57,023 nucleotides of DNA from Elusimicrobiota bacterium. GTDB lineage: Bacteria; Elusimicrobiota; Elusimicrobia; UBA1565; UBA9628. The notes below the pieces were generated by a model. That model was not told where the DNA came from and ran no database searches. It saw only the letters and a program-made list of their open reading frames with translations. The translations under genes and the position numbers were made by a program. Location of the stretch: NCBI GenBank assembly GCA_016218545.1, contig JACRDQ010000035.1:1-57023 (forward strand), given 5' to 3'. Positions 24,519-35,689 of the stretch are shown here, one piece after another (positions within the stretch are counted from its first letter, which is position 1; every line of letters starts with the position of its first letter).

Positions 24519-25817
24519 CTAGGAACGCCGCAGCACCACGGTCCCGGCCAGCAGGTCGTGCCAGGTCCGGCGGTCCTTGTCCCGCAGCGCCCAGAGGTAG
24601 CCCAGGGCCATGGCGCCGCCCGACACGAGCGAGATCACGGCCCGGGTGAGGGCGTGCTTCCAGTCGATCGGCAAGCCGTTTGCCTGGACCACGACGAGGC
24701 CCATGACGTGCTTGCCCGGAGTGGCCTTCCAGAGGGTCAGGAACAGGGCCGTGTAGAGGATCCAGAAGAGCGAGAAGGCGTAGTTCTTCTTGCGCCGCAC
24801 CTTGCCCACGCTCAGGCGGCCCTTCTCCAGGACTTCCCCCTCCTCGATGACGTCGCCATCCGCTGAGACCCCGACCCCGGCCGAGCCCAAGGACACGGAG
24901 CCCTTGGGGCCCTTGATGGCCACCCCGGAACGGTCGAGCCGCACCGAGCCCTCCGGGCCGACGAGCTTGATGCCTCCCGAGCCCAGCGACACGGACGGCG
25001 CCTCCGCGGACGCCCGCGGCCGGCCCTCAAGCCCCGCCTCCTGAGGGCGGTAGGAGACGCGGACCCCCACGCGCTCGGTCTCGAAGCGCTCCATGGGGAC
25101 GAGCTGGTGGACCAGCAGGAGACAGATCAGCCCGTCGAGGCAGAGGGCCACCCAGCGCCGCCCGACCGGCGCCAGGGACCCGGGGAGCGCGGCCGAAGCC
25201 TTCTCCCCCTCGGGCAGGGGGCGCGTCCCAAGGCGCAGGAGGTCCCAGAGATGCTTGCGTGCCAGGGGACCCGCCGCCACCGGACCCACGGCCGGAGACT
25301 CGCGGCGGACCTTGTAGACCCGGACCTTCTCATGGATGCCCTTGAGCTGGAGGAGCCCGACCTCGGAGGACGGGACCTCGGACTTGTTCATCGTGAGGTA
25401 GACGGCCTCGGTGAAGAAGACCTCCCCGGGCTGAGACACGCCCTGGATGCGGGCCGTGATGTTGACCGGCTCGCCGAAGACGTCGTCGTCGGCGAGGTTG
25501 ACCTCGCCCGAGTTGATGGCGATGCGGATATCGAGGCGCGCGTCGTCCGAAAGGCCCTCGTTGCGCTTGGCCAGGGTCTCCTGGACCTCCACGCCGGCCA
25601 GGACCGCGTCCGTGGGGCTCTCGTAGACCATGAGGAAGGCGTCGCCGATGGTCTTGATGAGCCGGCCTCCGTGCTCCTCCAGGACGGGGAGCACGAGGCT
25701 CTTGTGCTCTTCGAGCATATCCTGGATCTCGGAACGGGTGCGGCGCGAGGTCTTGTCCGTGAAGCCCTTGATGTCCGTCATGAGGACGGCCAGATTGCGG
25801 GTGACGGGCTGGCTCAT
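24519..25817 (-). CDS. Class III adenylate/guanylate cyclase fused to RDD membrane domain
   Basis: A 432-residue protein. Residues ~5-170 form a class III nucleotide cyclase domain with both metal Asp (LMTDIKGFT and KTIGDAFLMVY) and GEPVNITARIQGVSQPGEV. An RDD membrane domain follows (GRRWVALCLDGLICLLLV, then TPGKHVMGLVVV and DKDRRTWHDLLAGTVVL). Between the first and second RDD helices is an insert with three 16-residue repeats (SVSLGSGGIKLVGPEG, SVRLDRSGVAIKGPKG, SVSLGSAGVGVSADGD), which look like short beta strands. It probably makes cAMP or cGMP at the membrane. The ATG lies 6 nt after TAGGAT, with no ribosome binding site, so its mRNA may be leaderless. It is convergent with the pilin gene, 13 nt apart. 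Confidence 0.85.
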   Translation of the reverse strand: MSQPVTRNLAVLMTDIKGFTDKTSRRTRSEIQDMLEEHKSLVLPVLEEHGGRLIKTIGDAFLMVYESPTDAVLAGVEVQETLAKRNEGLSDDARLDIRIAINSGEVNLADDDVFGEPVNITARIQGVSQPGEVFFTEAVYLTMNKSEVPSSEVGLLQLKGIHEKVRVYKVRRESPAVGPVAAGPLARKHLWDLLRLGTRPLPEGEKASAALPGSLAPVGRRWVALCLDGLICLLLVHQLVPMERFETERVGVRVSYRPQEAGLEGRPRASAEAPSVSLGSGGIKLVGPEGSVRLDRSGVAIKGPKGSVSLGSAGVGVSADGDVIEEGEVLEKGRLSVGKVRRKKNYAFSLFWILYTALFLTLWKATPGKHVMGLVVVQANGLPIDWKHALTRAVISLVSGGAMALGYLWALRDKDRRTWHDLLAGTVVLRRS

Positions 25818-25823
25818 TTTTTC

Positions 25824-25888
25824 ATCCTACCATTTCTCCTCCCGCCGGTGCCGCCGGACCCCGGCCGCGGCCGTCAACATTGTATAAT
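25824..25888. promoter_or_regulatory. Divergent promoters of cyclase and glycogen phosphorylase genes
   Basis: On the minus strand TAGGAT (25829-25824) ends 6 nt before the cyclase ATG at 25817. On the plus strand TATAAT (25883-25888) ends 6 nt before the glgP ATG at 25895. Neither has a ribosome binding site in the gap. Both hexamers would place the transcript start at or within a base or two of the ATG. Confidence 0.55.
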
Positions 25889-25894
25889 CAGGGC

Positions 25895-28366
<2,472 letters not shown>

Positions 28367-28381
28367 ATTGTGCGGCAGCCT

Positions 28382-28408
28382 GCCGGAACAGGGACGACCC
28401 TGCCCGGC
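28382..28408 (+). other. Two-tier hairpin in the pilin 5' leader
   Basis: GCCGG (28382-28386) pairs with CCGGC (28404-28408), and CAGGG (28389-28393) pairs with CCCTG (28398-28402) around the loop ACGA. No T-run follows, so it is not a typical terminator. It could stabilise or regulate the pilin mRNA. Confidence 0.5.
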
Positions 28409-28439
28409 GGATTGGCCGTGAAAATCAAGGGGGTCATGA

Positions 28440-28877
<438 letters not shown>

Positions 28878-28914
28878 TCGGGCTGGAAGCGACGTCCAAG
28901 AACGACGCAACGGC

Positions 28915-28950
28915 GAGGCTCCCCGGGCGACCGGGGGGCCTCCCGTTTTT
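28915..28950 (+). terminator. Rho-independent terminator after the pilin gene
   Basis: A 12-bp stem (28915-28926 with 28931-28942, one G-T wobble), loop GCGA, followed by CCG and TTTTT. It ends only 9 nt before the RmlA start codon. Confidence 0.9.
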
Positions 28951-28959
28951 CCATCACCC

Positions 28960-29829
28960 ATGAAAGGAATCATCCTCGCCGGAGGGGCCGGGACCAGGCT
29001 GCACCCCATCACCATCCCGACCATCAAGCAGCTCCTGCCCGTCTACGACAAGCCGATGGTCTACTTCCCGCTGGCGACCCTCATGCTGGCGGGGGTGCGC
29101 GACATCCTGCTCATCTCCACGCCCAAGGACCTTCCTCGCTTCCGGGAGCTCTTCGGCGACGGCTCGCGCCTCGGCCTGCGCATGAGCTACGCCCCCCAGC
29201 CCCAGCCCAAAGGCATCGCCCAGGCCTTGGTCATCGGCGAGCGCTTCATCGGCGAGGACCCAGTCTGGCTCATCCTGGGAGACAACCTCTTCTTCGGCCA
29301 CGGGCTGTCCGACCTGCTCGGCAAGGCCGCCGCGGAGAACCCGGGGGCGACCGTCTTCGGCTACTACGTCAGCGACCCGGAGCGCTACGGGGTCGTGGAC
29401 TTCGACGCGAAAGGCCGGGCCCTCTCCATCGAGGAGAAGCCCGCCCGCCCCAAATCCAACTTCGCCGTCACGGGGCTCTATCTCTACGACCGTCGCGCCC
29501 CGAAGCTCGCGCGGTCCCTGAGGCCCTCGGCCCGCGGCGAGCTCGAGATCACCGCGCTCAACAACGAGTACCTCGGCCGCGGCGAGCTCCAGGTCAAGCT
29601 CATGGGCCGGGGCTTCGCCTGGCTTGACACGGGTACCTACGACTCGCTGCTCGAGGCGGCGGATTTCGTGAGAATCGTCGAGAAGCGCCAGGGCCTGCAG
29701 ATCGCCTGCATCGAGGAGATCGCCTACCGCCTGGGCTACATCGGGCGCAAGCAGCTCCTGAAGCTCGCGGAGGGCCTCGACAAGACCGCCTACGGCCGCT
29801 ACCTCAGGGACGTGGCGGACGAGCGCTGA
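28960..29829 (+). CDS. rmlA: Glucose-1-phosphate thymidylyltransferase
   Basis: A 289-residue RmlA/RfbA enzyme that makes dTDP-glucose from dTTP and glucose 1-phosphate, the first step to dTDP-rhamnose and related sugars. Seen: [15 protein letters not shown] (nucleotide-binding loop), [45 protein letters not shown], and [15 protein letters not shown]. The length is normal. It starts 9 nt after a terminator, with no clear ribosome binding site or -10 box, so its expression is unclear. Other rml genes are not in the window. The substrate could come from GlgP. The 3' end overlaps the opposite gene by 26 nt. Confidence 0.95.
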   Translation: MKGIILAGGAGTRLHPITIPTIKQLLPVYDKPMVYFPLATLMLAGVRDILLISTPKDLPRFRELFGDGSRLGLRMSYAPQPQPKGIAQALVIGERFIGEDPVWLILGDNLFFGHGLSDLLGKAAAENPGATVFGYYVSDPERYGVVDFDAKGRALSIEEKPARPKSNFAVTGLYLYDRRAPKLARSLRPSARGELEITALNNEYLGRGELQVKLMGRGFAWLDTGTYDSLLEAADFVRIVEKRQGLQIACIEEIAYRLGYIGRKQLLKLAEGLDKTAYGRYLRDVADER

Positions 29830-30874
29830 GGTCCTTCTCCGCCGCCACGACCAGCCCTTCCGTCGTCAGCAGGAACACCTTCCCGTCCCGCGCCTTGAGC
29901 CCTACCAACTGCCCCGGGACCATGAGGTTCGAGACCTCGGACACCTCCAGGTCCGGCCCCACCCGGAAGACCCGTGCGGAATCCACGTTCGCCATCAGCC
30001 CGCTGGCCGCCAGATGCCCCTTCCCCGCCGTTTGGACCGAGCTGACCCCTTCGAGGAGGTCTGCCTCGGAGCTGAGCAGGCACGACCACCGGGGGTCCCG
30101 GCCGAAAGCTCCCCGTCCCGCGGCGAGGACGCACTGCCCGGTGCCGTGCCCGGCGTAGCGGCCGACCAGGAGCAGGTCCCCTCGACGCGCGAGCGCGGTG
30201 ATCTCGGCCGAGTCTTCCTCCCCCGACCGCGGCAGGCCCGCCGAAGCCGGAGACGCGGTCCCTGACCTGGGATCGTAGGCGAAGACCTGGCCGGCGTCGC
30301 GCGCCCCGGCTTCCCCGTCGGTTCCAAGGAAGACGAGGTCCCCGCCGCACAACATGGCCGTGACGGACGGCGCGTCCCGCAGGGCTGCGACGCGCTCAGC
30401 CTTGTCTCGGGACACGTCCCAGGAGAAGAGCCCCAACGACTCGACGTTCTCGGTTGTGGTGTCCTCGAGGCTCACGAACAGGGTCTTGCGGCCGCGCCCC
30501 TTGCCCGCCTTGGCCGTGTTGAGGCACATGGCCCGTACGTTCCGGCTGCCGTCGCATTCCGCGGGAGCGCCGTCCGGGATGGACAGGACCGTCCACCGGC
30601 CGCCCTCTTCCCTGAAGACGCCGCACTCGGAGCCCACGTAGAGGGCGTCCCCATCCGCGGCCAGGGCCGAGACCGAGCCGGTGTCCGCGCGCCTGCGCAG
30701 GACCTGGAGCTTCCGGTCGAGACGGAACAGTCCGGAGCTCGTGGCCACGGCGTAGGAGCCGTTGATGAAGGCGAGGTCGTTGACCTGGACGCCCGGCAGG
30801 ACGGTCCGGAACTCCGCGGCGCGAGCCGCGGCGCAGCAGGACAGGATGACCACGGCCAGCAGTCCGGATCTCAT
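29804..30874 (-). CDS. Secreted protein with beta-propeller-like repeats, function unknown
   Basis: A 356-residue exported protein. A signal peptide covers residues 1-~19 ([15 protein letters not shown]). Repeated short strand patterns follow ([56 protein letters not shown]), which suggest a WD-like or Kelch-like propeller. I know no specific family. The ATG overlaps the stop of the upstream GH13 enzyme (ATGA), so it is co-translated with a secreted amylase and may bind glycan or aid that enzyme. Inference only. Confidence 0.65.
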   Translation of the reverse strand: MRSGLLAVVILSCCAAARAAEFRTVLPGVQVNDLAFINGSYAVATSSGLFRLDRKLQVLRRRADTGSVSALAADGDALYVGSECGVFREEGGRWTVLSIPDGAPAECDGSRNVRAMCLNTAKAGKGRGRKTLFVSLEDTTTENVESLGLFSWDVSRDKAERVAALRDAPSVTAMLCGGDLVFLGTDGEAGARDAGQVFAYDPRSGTASPASAGLPRSGEEDSAEITALARRGDLLLVGRYAGHGTGQCVLAAGRGAFGRDPRWSCLLSSEADLLEGVSSVQTAGKGHLAASGLMANVDSARVFRVGPDLEVSEVSNLMVPGQLVGLKARDGKVFLLTTEGLVVAAEKDLSARPPRP

Positions 30875-33579
30875 GGCTTTTTCTCCGGGGGGACCGCGGC
30901 GTCGTCCATGACCTTGGGACCCGCGGGCTCGCCTCCTCCGAACACGAACTCAGCCGGCTCCCGGGCCAGGGGCCTCAGCCGCCCTTCCACGCCGTCGTAG
31001 TCCCAGGTCGCGACATAGAAGCCAGCCCCGTCGAAGGAACGGACCCCGGGGAAGGCGTCGAGGCTGAACTCGACCTCCACGCTCCCTTGCTTCCTGTCAG
31101 CCCTGACCTGGGGAGCCGGCGCGAGGGCCGGCCCGAAGGCCGAGACCGTCGCAGCCCCGGCCCCGTAGAGGCCGACCTTCCAACCCGCGAGGAAGGCCGC
31201 GAAATCCCAGTCTCGTCCGTCCTTCATCCGGGCGCCCAGTCCCGGCAGGGCTTCGAGGCCCTTGCGGCCCAGGACCGCTTCCGGGAAATCCATGAAGACG
31301 TGGAAGCAGACGTGGTCGAAGCCGAACGCCGGGTTCCAGACGCCGGAAAGGCCTTGGGCCATGGTGATGACCAGCTTGGCCCCGGAGCCCCGCCGGTACA
31401 GGGAGAGGCTCCGGATGTCGGCGCGGCCCTCGAAGCCCGGCGCCAGCGGGTAGCGATAGCGGCCTTCAGGGCCATGGTCGTCGCCGAGAGGGTCGTCGAC
31501 CCTGGCGGCCAGCGCATAGGGCAGGTCGATCTTGAGCCCCCGCGGCGGAGACCACACGACCGTGGAGCCCGCCGCACCCATGGCGGTCACGGTATGCTCG
31601 CCGTCCGGCAGGAGGCTGGCGTCGAGCTCAGCGACCCACCGCTCGTCCGGGAGCCAGCGGGCGGGGACCGGCCGGCCCAGCCTGCCGTCGACCACCACGG
31701 ACACCGAGTCCACGCCCGCCGAGCTGCCCTCGATGAAGACCCGGGCGGCCTTGTCCGTGGCCAGGGGCGGAGGAGCCTTGCTCTTCCTCCTCTTCCGGGC
31801 CTGCGGGGCCGGCGGCCGGACGTTCCCTCCCCGGACCGTGTTGATCATGACTCCGGCCTCCAGGAGCTCCTCTCCGGCCTCGTCTTCGGCCGACGGAGGC
31901 GCCGCGGGGAGGGCCTTGAGGACCAGGGTGCTGCGGGGAGCGAGCCTCAGGAGGAGCGCGCCCCTGCGGCCGACCCGGAGGCCCCGGCCGTCCACGCCCA
32001 AGCCCAGCAGGGGCTCGAAACGCGTGCCCTCCGGAAGGCCGGTCTCCAGGCCCGGGGCCAGCATCTCCTCCTCCGCCGTGTTGAACACGACGAGGATGGG
32101 GCTGCCCGGCCCGGAGCCGCCCGGAACCGTGGAAGGGTCCACCCGGTAGGCCAGGGGGCCCGGCCCCCACGCCGCCCCGTGGAGCGGGACCAGCGAGCCT
32201 CTGGCCAGGGCCGGCTGGCCGGCCCTGAGACCCGCCAGCCGCTTGATGAATACGTAGAGCCGGTGCGAGCGGTCGAAATGGTCCTTGCCCCCGGAGCCGA
32301 AACCTTGGGCGAACATCGAGGCCCTGGTCTCGGTGAACCCCTGCTCGGTCCCGGCGTAGAGGACCGGCAGGCCGGGGAGGGTGAAGAGCGCGGCCAGGGC
32401 CTGGACGAGGCCCGCCTCCCCTCCCTCGGACAGGAAGCGCGGCATGTCGTGGTTGTCGATGAAGTTGACGGAGGCCCGCCCCCCGGCGTAGTGGCGCTTC
32501 ATGCTCTCGAGGCGGTACTTGAGCAGGGCGGGCGGAGCGCCTTTGCCGAAGACCGCGCGCAGGTCCCCGGCGAGCGGGAAGTTCAGCACCGCCCCCATCT
32601 CAGGCCGCTCCGCGGTGCCGAGGTAGGACGCGGTCAGGGCATCCTCCTTGTCGTCGAAGGGAACGGCATTGGTCCAGACCTCGCCGAAGACCAGGAACCC
32701 CTCCTGGCCCTGGGCTCGGGCGACCGCTCCCACGCCCGGCGAGGCCGGGTCCGCGGAGTGGATGAAGTCGCGCCAGAACTCGTGCTCGACGTAGCGGGCC
32801 GTGTCCACACGCAAGCCGTCCACGCCCACAGCCTTGATCCAGCCGCCGTAGGATTCCTTCAGGGTCCGGCGCACGAGGGGGTTGGAGGTGTCGATGTCGT
32901 CGAGGCCGCTGACCTGTCCGGTCGTCAGTTGGGCCTCATCGTTGAAGTCGGCCACGTCGGGGGTCCAATGGTAGGCGGACAGGCGCCGGGCCTCGGGGTC
33001 CCTGGGGTCGTTGGCGGAGAAGGGATGCTGGGTCGGCCGGGGCGGGACCATGCCGGGCTTGAGCCGGAAGCCCTTGCCCGGGTCCGCGGGGTCGGGAGCC
33101 CCCGCGTAGGAGAAGAAGTCCCCGGTATGGTTGGTCACGATGTCCTGGATGAGGAGCATGCTCCTGGCGTGCAGGTCCGCGGCCAGGCCGCGGTAGTCCT
33201 CCAGGCCCCCGAGATGGGCGTCCACCTTCGTGAAGTCCGTCGCCCAGTAGCCGTGGTAGCCCGCCATCTTCAAGCTCGGGTCGTACCAGACGTTGGAGAC
33301 CGGAGGCGTGAGCCAGACCGCGGTCGCGCCCAAGCCCTGGATGTAGTCCAGCTTGGAGCGGACCCCGGCCAGGTCCCCCCCGCTGTAGAGGTTGGGGTCG
33401 GCCGGGCCGAACTCCCCTGCCTTCTGGTCGTTGTTGGAGGGGTCGCCGTCCGCGAACCGGTCCGTCATCAGGAAGTAGACGAACCCGTCGCGCCGGTCCG
33501 GAGCGGCGGCGGAAACCGGAGCCGGCACGAGGACTGCCGCGGCCAGGCCGAGCCCCAGGAGCCTCATAGGCAGCGCCAT
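30871..33579 (-). CDS. Secreted GH13 alpha-amylase/pullulanase-like enzyme with Glucodextran_C-like tail
   Basis: A 902-residue exported glycoside hydrolase. A signal peptide ends near Ala25 (VPAPVSAAAP). The GH13 barrel has all four conserved regions: DIVTNH, GLRVDTARYV (nucleophile Asp), VFGEVWTN (acid-base Glu) and FIDNHDMPRF. An all-beta domain and an Ala/Pro/Lys-rich linker follow. The C-terminal ~180 residues (DPLGDDHGPEGRYRYPLAPGF, WNPAFGFDHVCFHVFMDF) resemble the Glucodextran_C / DOMON-like domains found at the ends of secreted amylases. ATG 33579 lies 7 nt after TAGAAT. It degrades alpha-glucans outside the cell and heads an operon with the propeller-like gene. Confidence 0.9.
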   Translation of the reverse strand: MALPMRLLGLGLAAAVLVPAPVSAAAPDRRDGFVYFLMTDRFADGDPSNNDQKAGEFGPADPNLYSGGDLAGVRSKLDYIQGLGATAVWLTPPVSNVWYDPSLKMAGYHGYWATDFTKVDAHLGGLEDYRGLAADLHARSMLLIQDIVTNHTGDFFSYAGAPDPADPGKGFRLKPGMVPPRPTQHPFSANDPRDPEARRLSAYHWTPDVADFNDEAQLTTGQVSGLDDIDTSNPLVRRTLKESYGGWIKAVGVDGLRVDTARYVEHEFWRDFIHSADPASPGVGAVARAQGQEGFLVFGEVWTNAVPFDDKEDALTASYLGTAERPEMGAVLNFPLAGDLRAVFGKGAPPALLKYRLESMKRHYAGGRASVNFIDNHDMPRFLSEGGEAGLVQALAALFTLPGLPVLYAGTEQGFTETRASMFAQGFGSGGKDHFDRSHRLYVFIKRLAGLRAGQPALARGSLVPLHGAAWGPGPLAYRVDPSTVPGGSGPGSPILVVFNTAEEEMLAPGLETGLPEGTRFEPLLGLGVDGRGLRVGRRGALLLRLAPRSTLVLKALPAAPPSAEDEAGEELLEAGVMINTVRGGNVRPPAPQARKRRKSKAPPPLATDKAARVFIEGSSAGVDSVSVVVDGRLGRPVPARWLPDERWVAELDASLLPDGEHTVTAMGAAGSTVVWSPPRGLKIDLPYALAARVDDPLGDDHGPEGRYRYPLAPGFEGRADIRSLSLYRRGSGAKLVITMAQGLSGVWNPAFGFDHVCFHVFMDFPEAVLGRKGLEALPGLGARMKDGRDWDFAAFLAGWKVGLYGAGAATVSAFGPALAPAPQVRADRKQGSVEVEFSLDAFPGVRSFDGAGFYVATWDYDGVEGRLRPLAREPAEFVFGGGEPAGPKVMDDAAVPPEKKP

Positions 33580-33676
33580 GGCTGCTATTCTACCTCTTTG
33601 CAGCACCGCCCCGAGGCGCCCCTGCCCAAGGTACCAGGAGGCGCTGGGCCCATTGGCGGGACAGGCCTGCCCGGTC

Positions 33677-33710
33677 GGCCCATGTGTCCCGACGCTTGCG
33701 GGGCTATAGT
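33677..33710 (+). promoter_or_regulatory. Conserved 34-nt promoter block, copy 1
   Basis: GGCCCA-N2-TGTCCCGA-N3-TTGCGG-GGC-TATAGT. The same block with identical spacing occurs at 35635-35668. TATAGT (33705-33710) is a likely -10 box, 19 nt before the ATG at 33730. Confidence 0.55.
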
Positions 33711-33729
33711 CTTAGAGAAGGCGAGAACC

Positions 33730-35562
33730 ATGAACTTCAAGACTATCCGCAGGCCTCTGGCGGTCCTCGTCGTCTCGGCTCTCCTCGTCGCTTCCCAGGG
33801 GCTCGCGGTCCCCGCTCTCGCCCAGACCATCACGACGCCGAACACCGGCAAGACCGCGCCGGCATCCATCCCTGCCGCTGGGGCCTTCTCCGGCATCAGC
33901 GCCGCGGGGTCTCAGACCTCCTTCTCTCCCTCCGCGGTCTCCTTCAACGGCAGCGTCGTCGGCCTGCTCTCGGCGCCGGACATCGCCGCTGGGACAGGGG
34001 AAGCGCTCCCCCGGTCAGCGGTCCCTGTCCTGGCCTCCCCGGTCTTCGAGGCGCAGGTCGCGCCTTCGGTCCAGGTCCAAGGCCGTTCCTCCGTCGAGAC
34101 CGCGGTCCCGGCGGGTCCGGCGCCCTCGTTCCAGGCCCCGACCTCCGATGAGACCTCGGCCGCCCCGTCCAGCCAGGTCTCCCGGACCGTCGAGGGCAAG
34201 GAGGGGCTCACCGGACTCCGGAAGCTGACCGGAGCCCTCTCCAAGGTCGGGGAAAGCATCTCCCTGCGCAGATTCTTCGACGGAGGCATGGGAGCCTCCG
34301 TCCCCGGAGGCGAAAGCCTTTCTCCTTCCGCCGTAGGGGATGGCCAGGCTCGCGCCAAGGCGGAGCCCGACCTCTCCAAGGTCAAGGTCTACCTGACCCG
34401 GCACGGCAGCGACCCGGTCGAGACCGACCTCAAGTCCCTCTCCAGCCTGCTCGCTTCTGACCCGGCCTACCTCGAGAGCCTCAACAAGAAGGGCCGCGTG
34501 CGCCTCATCATCGGAGAAGGCGCCGGCTCCGGCACGCTCACCAGGGCGGACGAGTCCTTCATCCGCAGGACCGTGGAGTCCTACGGGGTCACGGCCAGGG
34601 TCGACGTGGAGAAGCTCTCGGTCTCGGCTCCCAAGAAGGCCCAGGAGGTGGAGGCCCTCGAGACAAGCAAGGGCTCCTCCTCTATATGGCGCAAGGCCCT
34701 CTCCGTGGTCACGGCACCGTTCCGCGAGATCGTCTACCTCCTCCGGACGCTCAAGACCTCCTTCACCAAGCCGAGCGCGGCCGAGGCCATCGGCGGACTC
34801 GTGTCCAAGGCCGTGCCCTTCATCATGGGCCTCTCGTGGTGGTGGACGACCTTCATGCCCGGAGCACCCGTGATGTGGGCGGCCGCGGTGGGCTACTCCC
34901 TGGCCCTCAACGTCTTCCACGGGGTCTTCATCGACACCTGGAACACCTTCCAGAACCGCATCGGCAAGCAGCGCGGCCTGCAGTACCAGACGGTCTTCAA
35001 CTTCCTCTACGGCCAGATCCCGGGCATGATCTTCCGCATCATGGTCTGGACCGTGGTCGCGAGCACCGTGCCGCCGTGGGCCTTGGGCTACTGGCGGGAC
35101 ATCGGCATCGCCACCATCATCGGCACCTTCTGCGGCACCCTGGGCTACCAGGGCTTGAACGGACTCTACGACAAGGGCATCCTGAGCCGCGGCTGGCGCT
35201 CGGGCTTCCAGCAGGTGCGCGACATCTTCTTCAACCTCGGCGGCATCTTCTTCGGCACCGGTTCCATGGCCCAGTTCTGGGTCATCTTCCTCATCCAGCA
35301 GAGCCTCGACGTGGCCCTCTACATCGTCAGCCGCCGCATGGCCAAGCGCCCCATCGCCTATGTCGCGGACGCCGATCTCGCGTCCAGCCCGGATTTCCAG
35401 GGCATGTACCCGGTCAAGCCCGGGACCGAGGAATCGCCGCTCAAACAGGCCCTCAAGAACATCCTCGAGTTCCTCCCCATCAAGCTCACGATCCAGCTCG
35501 CCAAGTACCTCTACCGGCTCCTCAAAAAGAAGAACCAGCCCTCCTCCCCGACGGGGAAATAA
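33730..35562 (+). CDS. Polytopic membrane protein with exported low-complexity N-terminus, unknown
   Basis: A 610-residue protein of no family known to me. A signal peptide (residues ~1-31, ending PALAQ) is followed by ~160 residues rich in Ala, Pro, Ser, Val and Gly. A charged ~110-residue domain comes next (VKVYLTRHGSDPVETDLKSL and RVRLIIGEGAGSG); the LTRHG string recalls phosphatase or ARTG-type folds only weakly. From about residue 345 there are several membrane segments (GLVSKAVPFIMGLSWWWTTF, AAAVGYSLALNVFHGVFI, IPGMIFRIMVWTVVASTV). The C-terminus is basic (LYRLLKKKNQ). It shares a 34-nt promoter block and N-terminal style with the GH13 gene that follows. Function not inferred. Confidence 0.7.
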   Translation: MNFKTIRRPLAVLVVSALLVASQGLAVPALAQTITTPNTGKTAPASIPAAGAFSGISAAGSQTSFSPSAVSFNGSVVGLLSAPDIAAGTGEALPRSAVPVLASPVFEAQVAPSVQVQGRSSVETAVPAGPAPSFQAPTSDETSAAPSSQVSRTVEGKEGLTGLRKLTGALSKVGESISLRRFFDGGMGASVPGGESLSPSAVGDGQARAKAEPDLSKVKVYLTRHGSDPVETDLKSLSSLLASDPAYLESLNKKGRVRLIIGEGAGSGTLTRADESFIRRTVESYGVTARVDVEKLSVSAPKKAQEVEALETSKGSSSIWRKALSVVTAPFREIVYLLRTLKTSFTKPSAAEAIGGLVSKAVPFIMGLSWWWTTFMPGAPVMWAAAVGYSLALNVFHGVFIDTWNTFQNRIGKQRGLQYQTVFNFLYGQIPGMIFRIMVWTVVASTVPPWALGYWRDIGIATIIGTFCGTLGYQGLNGLYDKGILSRGWRSGFQQVRDIFFNLGGIFFGTGSMAQFWVIFLIQQSLDVALYIVSRRMAKRPIAYVADADLASSPDFQGMYPVKPGTEESPLKQALKNILEFLPIKLTIQLAKYLYRLLKKKNQPSSPTGK

Positions 35563-35634
35563 CCCCTCCCGCAGCCCGGAATCGTAGGGCCCAGCAGAAC
35601 CTAGGTCCATTGAGCGGCCCGGTGTTCCCCCCTT

Positions 35635-35668
35635 GGCCCAGGTGTCCCGAGCATTGCGGAGCTATCAT
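35635..35668 (+). promoter_or_regulatory. Conserved 34-nt promoter block, copy 2
   Basis: GGCCCA-N2-TGTCCCGA-N3-TTGCGG-AGC-TATCAT, matching the block at 33677-33710 with identical spacing. TATCAT (35663-35668) lies 21 nt before the ATG at 35690. AAGGGGAAAGGGG precedes the start. Confidence 0.55.
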
Positions 35669-35689
35669 TCCAATAAGGGGAAAGGGGTC

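Noticed and set aside
31087..33729. In-frame upstream extension of the 33730 gene
   Set aside because: It is antisense to the GH13 amylase. A signal peptide starts exactly at the ATG at 33730 and a promoter block lies before it.
35635..35668. Sigma54 (-24/-12) reading of the shared promoter block
   Set aside because: The GG and GC pairs are about 19 nt apart instead of 10, so the sigma54 spacing is not met. TATCAT as a -10 box fits better.
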